Of a stretch of DNA of 5,672 nt, positions 1 through 5,333 are shown one piece after another. Each line of letters begins with the position of its first letter. Within the stretch, counting starts at the first letter, position 1. This DNA is from Hydrogenophaga sp. GTDB taxonomy: Bacteria; Pseudomonadota; Gammaproteobacteria; Burkholderiales; Burkholderiaceae_C. The notes beneath the pieces were generated by a model, which was not told the origin of the DNA, did no database searches, and was given only the letters and a program-made list of their open reading frames with translations. The stretch is from assembly GCA_018335615.1 (NCBI GenBank), contig JAGXRS010000396.1, forward strand, positions 1 through 5,672. The letters are read 5' to 3'. Made by a program: the position numbers and the translations under genes.

Positions 1-1
1 C

Positions 2-2662
2 GTGCAGCCGGGACAATCGGCCACGCCCGCCGCCAGCGCCGATCCCCGGGCATACTGCGGCCCAGTGACACCCCAAGCCCCCGCCCCCTTTCCGTCCGCA
101 CACCCGGGCGCCTCCTCGCCCGCCGCCTGGGCGCTGTTGCTCGCCGAGCGCGCCGACCCCGGCCACCTCGACGAACTGCGCCAGCCCGCCGCACCCGGCG
201 GCATGGGGCCCCACTGGGCCAGCTTCTTCGAACAGATCGACCGCGACGGCCTGGCCGACCTGAACCGCCGCGCCGAGAATCTGCAGCGCCAGGTGCGCGA
301 CAACGGCGTGACCTACAACGTCTACGCCGACGCCGCCACCGGGCTGCAGCGCCCCTGGGCACTCGACCTGTTCCCCATGATCGTGAGCCCGCAGGACTGG
401 GCCCTCATCGAGGCCGGCGTGCAGCAGCGCGCGCGCCTGCTCAACGCCATGATGGGCGACCTCTACGGCGAACGCGAGCTGCTCAAGCGCGCCCTGCTGC
501 CCGCGGCGCTGGTGCAGGGCCACCCCGGCTACCTGCGCGCCATGCAGGGCGTCACACCACCCGGCGGCACCTGGCTGCACATCGTCGCCTTCGACCTCGC
601 GCACGGGCCGGATGGCCGCTGGTGGGTGGTGAGCCAGCGCACGCAGGCGCCGTCCGGGCTGGGTTACCTGCTGGAAAACCGCATCGCCATCTCGCGCCAG
701 TTTCCGCAGGCCTTTGCCAACCTGAAGGTGCAGCGCCTGGCCGCCAGCTACCGCGCACTGATGGACGGCCTCAAGCGCCTGGCGCCCGAGGGCGAGAACG
801 CGCGCATCGCGCTGCTCACGCCCGGCCCGTACAACGAAACCTATTTCGAGCACGCCTACCTGGCGCGCTACCTCGGCCTCACGCTGGTCGAGGGCAACGA
901 CCTCACCGTGCGCGACCAGCGCCTGTACCTCAAGACCCTCAAGGGCCTGGAGCCGGTGCACGCACTCATCAAGCGGCTGGACGACGAGTGGCTGGACCCG
1001 CTGGAACTGCGCTCCGACTCCACGCTGGGCGTGCCCGGCCTGCTGCAGGTGCTGCGCGCCGGCAACCTGCTGCTGGCCAACGCGCCCGGCTCGGCGCCGC
1101 TGGAATCCAGCGCGGTGCTCGGCTTCCTGCCCGCCATCAGCCGCCACCTGCTGGGTGAGGAACTCGCCCTGCCCTCGCTGGCCACCTGGTGGTGCGGCGA
1201 GGACGCCGCCCTGCGCGAGGTGCTGCCGCTGCTCAAGGACAGCGTGATCAAGCCGACCTACCCGCGTTCGGGGCTGGACACCGCCATGGGCCAGCGCCTG
1301 AGCCCGCGCGAACTCAACGAGTGGTCGGGCCGCATGGTGCGCCACCCGGAGGACTACACCGTGCAGGCCTGGCTGCCGCTGTCGCAGACGCCCACCTGGG
1401 CCGGCGAGCAGCTGATGCCGCGTTCGGCCATGCTGCGCGTGTTTGCACTGGCCGACGGCGCCGGCCAGTGGCGCGTGCTGCCCGGCGGCCTGGTGCGCCT
1501 GGCGCCGCGCGGCCAGCTGATTGCGGCCATGCAGCGCGGCGGCAGCAGCGCCGACTGCTGGGTGCTCACCGACGGCCCGGTGGACCGCACCACCCTGCTG
1601 CAGACCGCACCGACCTCGCTGGCCATCGCCACGCAGACGCGCCCCGTCACCAGCCGCGCCGCCGAAAACCTGTTCTGGCTCGGCCGCTACACCGAGCGCA
1701 CGGAAAACAGCATCCGCCTGGCGCAGATCGTGCTGGACCACCTCGGCGGCGACGAACCCAGTTCACGCGCGCTCATGGCCTGGTTGTCGGCCACCGCGCG
1801 CGAGCATTCGCTGGTGCTGCCCGACGTACCCGACGCCGCCCAGTCGCCGCGCGTGTTCGCGCGCAGTCTCATCGCCGCGCTGTCCCCGCCCGCCCACAGC
1901 CCGCAGGCGCAGCAGTCCTACAGCGTGGGCTTCAACCTGCGCGCGCTCAAGGCGGCGGCCTCGCAGGTGCGCGAGCGCCTGTCGCAGGAGCACTGGAACC
2001 TGATCGAGCGCACCGAGGCCGAATTCGCCCGCGAATGCGCCACCCTGTCCACGGATGCCGAATACGCCACCGCCGAAGCCATGAGCGCGCTGCAGCGCGC
2101 CAGCGAGCTGCTGGCCGCCATCACCGGCTCGCAAACCGACCGCATGGTGCGCGACGACGGCTGGCGCCTGCTCTCCGTGGGGCGCCACATCGAGCGCCTC
2201 ATCACGCTCTCGCGCGCGCTGCAGCTCGGCCTGCAGCACCGCTGTATCGACGACCCGACCGGCTTCGAGGCGGTGGTGGCCCTGTTCGACAGCACCATCA
2301 CCTTCCACGCCATCTACCAGCAACGCCGCGACATGGTCGCCCTGATCGACCTGCTGGTGATGGACCGCGACAACCCCCGCTCGCTGGCCTGGGTGGTGCA
2401 GACCCTGCGCTCGCGCCTGTCCAAGCTGGCGCAGAGCGCCGCGCCGCAGGACGCCGAGCTCGCCATGGCCCTGCCCGACCCCGACACCTGGGCGCTCACC
2501 CAGCTGAACCACTGGCAGCGCCCGCCCGAAGGCCCGCGCACCTGGACCGAGCTGGTGGCCCTGCTCGACCAGTGCGAAGCCGCCGCCGGCCAGCTCTCCA
2601 ACGAGATCACCCGGCTGCACTTCAGCCACGCCGACCGCAACAACCAGAGCCTGGGTGCCTGA
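2..2662 (+). CDS. Circularly permuted ATP-grasp / alpha-E domain fusion protein (start uncertain, possibly 5' partial)
   Basis: The product is a predicted peptide-bond-forming (amidoligase-type) enzyme, cytosolic, with no signal peptide or membrane segment seen. Residues about 70-540 match the circularly permuted ATP-grasp family (COG2308, DUF404/DUF407): RDNGVTYNVYAD near 100, the LTPGPYNETYFEHAYLARYLG block at 271-292, RLDDEWLDPLEL at 325-336 and a basic IKPTYPRSG segment at 416-424. Residues about 546-870 form the helical alpha-E domain (DUF403), opening with SRAAENLFWLGRYTERTEN at 551-569. These two domains are separate genes in many bacteria and fused here. The length of 886 codons is slightly above what I expect for such fusions, because the first 45 or so residues are a Pro/Ala/Ser-rich stretch without recognisable homology. 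GTG at 2 is the first start visible; the frame may extend left of the window, and GTG at 65 is another option. No clear ribosome binding site helps to choose. The stop abuts the next gene's ATG. Family assignment is firm; the substrate is unknown. Confidence 0.9.
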   Translation: MQPGQSATPAASADPRAYCGPVTPQAPAPFPSAHPGASSPAAWALLLAERADPGHLDELRQPAAPGGMGPHWASFFEQIDRDGLADLNRRAENLQRQVRDNGVTYNVYADAATGLQRPWALDLFPMIVSPQDWALIEAGVQQRARLLNAMMGDLYGERELLKRALLPAALVQGHPGYLRAMQGVTPPGGTWLHIVAFDLAHGPDGRWWVVSQRTQAPSGLGYLLENRIAISRQFPQAFANLKVQRLAASYRALMDGLKRLAPEGENARIALLTPGPYNETYFEHAYLARYLGLTLVEGNDLTVRDQRLYLKTLKGLEPVHALIKRLDDEWLDPLELRSDSTLGVPGLLQVLRAGNLLLANAPGSAPLESSAVLGFLPAISRHLLGEELALPSLATWWCGEDAALREVLPLLKDSVIKPTYPRSGLDTAMGQRLSPRELNEWSGRMVRHPEDYTVQAWLPLSQTPTWAGEQLMPRSAMLRVFALADGAGQWRVLPGGLVRLAPRGQLIAAMQRGGSSADCWVLTDGPVDRTTLLQTAPTSLAIATQTRPVTSRAAENLFWLGRYTERTENSIRLAQIVLDHLGGDEPSSRALMAWLSATAREHSLVLPDVPDAAQSPRVFARSLIAALSPPAHSPQAQQSYSVGFNLRALKAAASQVRERLSQEHWNLIERTEAEFARECATLSTDAEYATAEAMSALQRASELLAAITGSQTDRMVRDDGWRLLSVGRHIERLITLSRALQLGLQHRCIDDPTGFEAVVALFDSTITFHAIYQQRRDMVALIDLLVMDRDNPRSLAWVVQTLRSRLSKLAQSAAPQDAELAMALPDPDTWALTQLNHWQRPPEGPRTWTELVALLDQCEAAAGQLSNEITRLHFSHADRNNQSLGA

Positions 2663-3628
2663 ATGCAGCTGCGCATCGTCCACCGCACCACCTACCGCTA
2701 CCACGGCGCCATCGACCTGGCGCAGCACATGGTGCACCTCACGCCCGTGGACACCGGGACCCAGCAGGTGCTGGCGCACACCCTGCACATCACGCCCGAG
2801 CCGACCAGCCGCAGCCAGACCACCGACGTGTTCGGCAACCGGCGCACCTTCTTCTCCCTGCAGACGCCGCACGACACGCTCGCGGTCGAGGCCGACAGCC
2901 TCGTCAGCACCGGCGCACCGCGCGCCCTGCCCGATGCGCCGCCGTGGCGGCTCATGACCTGGGAACGGGTGCGCGAACACTTCCGCTACCGCGCCCAGGC
3001 GCCCTTCGACAGCGCCAGCGAATTCCTGTTCGCCTCACCCTACGTGCCGCGCGACGACGCGTTTGCCGGCTTCGCGCGCCCGGCCTTCAAGCCCGGCCTG
3101 CCCATGCTGTCGGCCGCGCGCGCGCTCATGGAACGCATCCACACCGAGCTGACCTATGAAACCGCCAGCACCGAGGTGAACACCCCGGCGCTGCAGGCAC
3201 TCGAACAGGGCAAGGGCGTGTGCCAGGACTTCGCGCACATCATGCTGGGCTGCCTGCGCAGCCTGGGCCTGCCCGCGCGCTACGTGAGCGGCTACCTGCT
3301 CACCCGCCCGCCGCCCGGCCAGCCGCGGCTGATCGGGGCCGACGCCTCGCACGCCTGGGTGTCGGTGTACGTGCCCGGCCTCTCGGCCGAGGCCGCGGAC
3401 GCAGACGTGGCGCCAGGCGCCTGGTTCGACTTCGACCCCACCAACAACCGCTGCGGCTGGGGCAGCCCCGGCGAAGACTACGTGACCCTGGCCACCGGCC
3501 GCGACTTCGCCGACGTGTCCCCCATGCGCGGCGTGATCCAGGGCGGCGCCGGGCACACGCTGAGCGTGGCCGTCACCGTGGCGCCGCCGGACGAAATCGC
3601 CGCGCTGCAGCCCGCCGACAGCCCCTGA
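2663..3628 (+). CDS. Transglutaminase-like family protein (cysteine peptidase/transpeptidase fold)
   Basis: This 321-residue protein has the bacterial transglutaminase-like N-terminal beta domain at about residues 2-85 (it begins MQLRIVHRTTYRYHG) and a transglutaminase-like catalytic core at about 150-265. The papain-like triad is visible: Cys187 in GKGVCQDFAHIM, His230 in DASHAWVSVYVPG and Asp258 in WFDFDPTNN. All three are intact, so the enzyme is probably active, hydrolysing or transferring acyl groups at amide bonds. No signal peptide or membrane helix is seen, so it is probably cytosolic. ATG 2663 follows the upstream TGA (2660-2662) with no gap, which implies translational coupling with the ATP-grasp/alpha-E gene. 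In the family literature these domains recur together, and a linked synthesis-and-cleavage or transfer system acting on a peptide is predicted. The true substrate is unknown; calling it a protein cross-linking transglutaminase would over-reach. Confidence 0.92.
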   Translation: MQLRIVHRTTYRYHGAIDLAQHMVHLTPVDTGTQQVLAHTLHITPEPTSRSQTTDVFGNRRTFFSLQTPHDTLAVEADSLVSTGAPRALPDAPPWRLMTWERVREHFRYRAQAPFDSASEFLFASPYVPRDDAFAGFARPAFKPGLPMLSAARALMERIHTELTYETASTEVNTPALQALEQGKGVCQDFAHIMLGCLRSLGLPARYVSGYLLTRPPPGQPRLIGADASHAWVSVYVPGLSAEAADADVAPGAWFDFDPTNNRCGWGSPGEDYVTLATGRDFADVSPMRGVIQGGAGHTLSVAVTVAPPDEIAALQPADSP

Positions 3629-3632
3629 TCAA

Positions 3633-3650
3633 GCGGCGAGGGGGCGCCGC
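3633..3650 (+). terminator. GC-rich hairpin after the transglutaminase gene, weak terminator candidate
   Basis: GCGGCG (3633-3638) and CGCCGC (3645-3650) form a perfect 6-bp stem with a 6-base loop, four bases after the stop codon of the upstream operon. No T-run follows, so it is not a classic intrinsic terminator. It could help end transcription or protect the 3' end of the message. In DNA this GC-rich such a stem can also arise by chance. Confidence 0.3.
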
Positions 3651-3715
3651 GGCACAGCCTTCGCTGCACCCCATGAATACGCCTGATGCAACACGGCCGA
3701 CCCGACCCCGGTCGA

Positions 3716-3721
3716 TAGAAT
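3716..3721 (+). promoter_or_regulatory. Possible sigma-70 -10 box upstream of the RidA-family gene
   Basis: TAGAAT sits in the context GGTCGATAGAATGGCC, which resembles -10 regions common in Burkholderiales. It lies 52 bases before the chosen ATG, which would give a leader of roughly 45 bases. No convincing -35 hexamer is present 16-18 bases upstream (the sequence there is GC-rich), so this is a candidate only. It does fit the idea that the RidA-family gene is transcribed separately from the upstream operon, 145 bases away. Confidence 0.4.
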
Positions 3722-3763
3722 GGCCCGCACCCGGCAACCCTGCCGCCAGCCCATAAACCCAAC

Positions 3764-3768
3764 AGGAG
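3764..3768 (+). promoter_or_regulatory. Ribosome binding site deciding the RidA-family start
   Basis: AGGAG lies five bases before ATG 3774. It favours this start over the in-frame ATG at 3720, which overlaps the -10-like box, has no such site, and would add 18 residues unlike the family. Confidence 0.75.
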
Positions 3769-3773
3769 CCTCC

Positions 3774-4244
3774 ATGAGCGTCTACGACAAGCTGAACCAG
3801 CTCGGCATCGAACTGCCCCCCGTCGCCATCCCCGCCGCGGCCTACGTGCCCTTCGTGCAGACCGGCCACCTCGTCTTTCTGAGCGGCCACATCGCCAAGA
3901 AAGACGGCAAGCCCTGGGTCGGCCAGCTCGGCCTGACGATGGAAACCGGCGAAGGCCAGCAGGCCGCCCGCGCCATCGCGATTGACCTCCTGGGCACCCT
4001 GGCCGCCGCCTGCCTGGCCGCCGGCAAGACGCTGGACGACGTCAAGCGCATCGTCAAGGTGATGAGCCTGGTCAACAGCACCGGCAGCTTCACCGAGCAG
4101 CACCTGGTCACCAACGGCTGCAGCGAGTTGCTGGGCGAGGTGTTCGGCCCAACGGTGGGCGCGCACGCCCGCAGCGCGTTTGGCGTGGCACAGATTCCGA
4201 TGGGTGCCTGTGTCGAGATCGAAATGATCGCCGAGCTGGGCTGA
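3774..4244 (+). CDS. RidA/YjgF-family protein (about 150-residue YjgF/chorismate-mutase-like subgroup)
   Basis: This is a 156-residue single-domain cytosolic protein of the Rid (YjgF/YER057c/UK114) superfamily, expected to form a trimer. Classical RidA hydrolyses reactive enamine/imine intermediates made by PLP-dependent enzymes. The C-terminal signature HARSAFGVAQIPMGACVEIEMIAELG matches the family: Arg133 and Glu148 align with Arg105 and Glu120 of E. coli RidA, the substrate-binding Arg and the conserved Glu. It is longer than archetypal RidA (128 residues), with an N-terminal extension (YDKLNQLGIELPP) and a mid-protein helix (GQQAARAIAIDLLGTLAA) typical of the larger subgroup often labelled putative endoribonuclease L-PSP. 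Its substrate therefore cannot be assumed to be that of E. coli RidA. The start at MSVYDKL is supported by the AGGAG site at 3764-3768. It appears monocistronic: the next recognisable gene lies on the other strand. Confidence 0.9.
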   Translation: MSVYDKLNQLGIELPPVAIPAAAYVPFVQTGHLVFLSGHIAKKDGKPWVGQLGLTMETGEGQQAARAIAIDLLGTLAAACLAAGKTLDDVKRIVKVMSLVNSTGSFTEQHLVTNGCSELLGEVFGPTVGAHARSAFGVAQIPMGACVEIEMIAELG

Positions 4245-4276
4245 AGGCCCGCCCCCAGCGACAACAGGCCCTTCAG
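4241..4276 (+). terminator. Hairpin overlapping the ridA-like stop codon
   Basis: CTGAAGG (4241-4247) pairs with CCTTCAG (4270-4276) as a 7-bp stem. Two more G-C pairs (4248-4249 with 4267-4268) follow across a single bulged C, leaving a 17-base loop. It spans the TGA at 4242-4244 and has no T-run after it. It could act as a weak or bidirectional transcription barrier between the convergent units. The loop is long and the call is tentative. Confidence 0.3.
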
Positions 4277-4474
4277 CAGGGTGAATGAGAAGGCCAACCC
4301 CGAGATGGGGCAAGGCCCTCGTCAAGACCTGGGTTGACCTCGTGGCACCAACACTTCGGGTTCGGAAACACCCCTGTCCAGGTGCTTGAGAAGCCACCGG
4401 CGTGGTCCTCTGATTTCTCAGGCATCAGGAACAGGATGGTCTGGCAAGCCGTTGTGGAGCGGGTCGAACAGCAA
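4245..4474. other. Unexplained lower-GC segment between ridA-like and truncated pcaF
   Basis: These 230 bases sit between the ridA-like stop and the point where thiolase homology ends. They hold no gene I recognise. Open frames cross part of the segment on both strands, but none has a ribosome binding site, a known motif or convincing codon use. Two counted lines (4321-4440) average about 57-58% GC, against about 77% in a sample from the left operon and 60-67% in the pcaJ region. I find no long terminal inverted repeats, transposase motif or target-site duplication that would identify an insertion sequence. It may be a remnant of a mobile or rearranged element, or the far flank of a deletion. 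The 3' tail of the truncated pcaF frame (4418-4474) lies inside it. Confidence 0.5.
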
Positions 4475-4642
4475 GCAGCCATACAGCACATCGGTGACGG
4501 CGGCCCAGTCCACGTTCGGGTTGCGCGCCATCAGGGCACGCAGCGGGATGGCGCCCAGGTCATCGGTGCGCACCGAGCTGAACGCGCCGCCGTAGCGGCC
4601 GAAGGGCGTGCGGATGGCATCGACGATGAAGGCCTGGGACAT
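4418..4642 (-). pseudogene. pcaF: Truncated 3-oxoadipyl-CoA thiolase (5' fragment of pcaF)
   Basis: Residues 1-56 are a clear thiolase N-terminus: AFIVDAIRTPFGRYGGAFSS, then VRTDDLGAIPLRALMARNP and NVDWAAVTDVLYGC. This is the form seen in 3-oxoadipyl-CoA thiolase, which cleaves 3-oxoadipyl-CoA to succinyl-CoA and acetyl-CoA in the last step of the beta-ketoadipate pathway. After Cys56 (codon 4477-4475) the family continues with an ANQAGEDNRN-like stretch. Here it reads LLFDPLHNGLPDHPVPDA and stops at 4418-4420. A full thiolase is about 400 residues, so only about 14% remains. The nucleophilic Cys near residue 90 and the C-terminal His/Cys residues are all missing, so the product cannot be a working thiolase. 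It starts 20 bases after the pcaJ stop, in the usual operon position, with only a weak AGG upstream of the ATG. I read it as a gene broken by rearrangement. Confidence 0.88.
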
Positions 4643-4654
4643 GGCCTGGGACAG
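4631..4654 (-). repeat. 12-base tandem repeat at the pcaF start codon
   Basis: Read on the minus strand, CTGTCCCAGGCC (4654-4643) is followed directly by ATGTCCCAGGCC (4642-4631), identical in 11 of 12 bases. The copies are in frame, so translation from the upstream CTG would begin (M)SQAMSQAF instead of MSQAF. It looks like a local duplication of the first four codons, or the reverse, and it supplies the weak AGG before the ATG. Confidence 0.7.
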
Positions 4655-4662
4655 GGGATGGA

Positions 4663-5319
4663 TCAGACGAACCGGTTTCCGGGTTGGACAGGCAGGCCGA
4701 TCAATCTCTCGAGTTCGGAGTGCTCCAGTCCGTCGACGCTATCAATCAGCGTGAGGCCTTCAGGCGTGCACGCCAGGGTGGCCAGGTCGGTATAGATGCG
4801 CTTGACGCAGCCAATACCCGTGAGCGGGTAGCTGCAGGACGGCACGACCTTGCTTTGTCCCTGCTTGGTCAGCAGATCCATCATGACCCAGGTCTGCTTG
4901 GCACCGACCGCCAGGTCCATCGCACCGCCCACAGCGGGGATGGCACCCGTTTCGCCGGTGCTCCAGTTGGCCAGGTCGCCCGTGGCCGAGACCTGAAAGG
5001 CGCCCAGCACGCTGATGTCCAGATGCCCGCCGCGCATCATGGCAAAACTGTCGGCGTGGTGGAAATAGGCGCCGCCGTGCAACAGGGTGACGGGTTGTTT
5101 CCCAGCGTTGATGAGGTCGTAGTCCTCCTCCCCAACAGCTGGCGCAGGACCCATACCCAGGATGCCGTTCTCGCTGTGCAGCACCACTTCGATCCCCTCG
5201 GGCAGGTAGTTGGCCACCAGCGTGGGCTGTCCGATGCCCAGATTGACGTAGGCACCATCAAAAATGTCCTGGGCCACGCGCTGGGCCAGTTCCTGCTTGC
5301 TGCGCTTGGTGTAGCTCAT
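4663..5319 (-). CDS. pcaJ: 3-oxoacid CoA-transferase subunit B, probably 3-oxoadipate CoA-transferase subunit PcaJ
   Basis: This 218-residue protein is the beta subunit of a two-subunit family I CoA-transferase, which moves CoA from succinyl-CoA to a 3-oxoacid. Visible motifs are the glycine-rich NLGIGQPTLVANYLPEG (26-42), the active-site SENGILGMGPAP with catalytic Glu50, the ADSFAMMRGGHLDISVLGAFQVS block followed by GDLANW, and a C-terminal SYPLTGIGCVKRIYTDLA segment. Length is normal for the family. ATG 5319 is preferred over an upstream in-frame start at 5355 because a strong AAGGAG lies eight bases before it and MSYTKRSKQELAQRVA matches family N-termini; the longer start would also overlap the upstream gene. 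It lies 13 bases after pcaI and 20 before the pcaF fragment. Substrate is inferred from the operon: 3-oxoadipate rather than acetoacetate, because a 3-oxoadipyl-CoA thiolase-type gene follows. Acetoacetate:succinyl-CoA transferase (ScoB) remains possible by sequence alone. Confidence 0.93.
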   Translation of the reverse strand: MSYTKRSKQELAQRVAQDIFDGAYVNLGIGQPTLVANYLPEGIEVVLHSENGILGMGPAPAVGEEDYDLINAGKQPVTLLHGGAYFHHADSFAMMRGGHLDISVLGAFQVSATGDLANWSTGETGAIPAVGGAMDLAVGAKQTWVMMDLLTKQGQSKVVPSCSYPLTGIGCVKRIYTDLATLACTPEGLTLIDSVDGLEHSELERLIGLPVQPGNRFV

Positions 5320-5327
5320 GGTCGGGA

Positions 5328-5333
5328 CTCCTT
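5328..5333 (-). promoter_or_regulatory. Ribosome binding site of pcaJ, overlapping the pcaI stop
   Basis: On the minus strand AAGGAG (5333-5328) begins at the last base of the pcaI TGA (5335-5333) and ends eight bases before ATG 5319. The overlap suggests that translation of the two subunits is coupled, giving balanced amounts. Confidence 0.75.

Noticed and set aside
1763..2980. Long open frame on the - strand (405 codons) antisense to the same two genes
   Set aside because: Its Gly/Val/His/Gln-rich composition is typical of the antisense of GC-rich coding DNA. There is no domain or ribosome binding site, and it crosses the junction of two real genes.
1189..3159. Long open frame on the + strand overlapping the ATP-grasp/alpha-E and transglutaminase genes (656 codons)
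   Set aside because: It is Arg/Ala/Pro-rich with no motif and lies out of frame over two strongly supported genes. In DNA this GC-rich stop codons are rare in shadow frames.
3720..3773. Upstream in-frame ATG at 3720 as the start of the RidA-family gene
   Set aside because: It overlaps the -10-like box and lacks a ribosome binding site. The extra 18 residues are not family-like, while AGGAG sits correctly before ATG 3774.
4369..4384. Imperfect palindrome CACCCCTGTCCAGGTG in the orphan segment as an operator or recombination site
   Set aside because: It is short, has one mismatch, occurs only once as far as I can see, and is not placed against a promoter. Such a match is easily expected by chance.
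3573..4397. Open frame on the - strand (274 codons) antisense to the RidA-family gene
   Set aside because: It shows no family features and runs across intergenic DNA and the complement of a well-supported gene. It is a composition artefact.
4273..4491. Alternative - strand open frame (72 codons) through the orphan segment as a possible transposase remnant
   Set aside because: I could not see any DDE, HUH or recombinase motif, and there are no terminal repeats. Calling a transposase would be guesswork.
4334..4795. Open frame on the + strand running through the orphan segment into the complement of pcaF and pcaJ
   Set aside because: Its second half is antisense to clear coding sequence. The first half (beginning TSWHQHFGFGNTPVQVLEKP) has no ribosome binding site and no family I know, so I do not call a gene.
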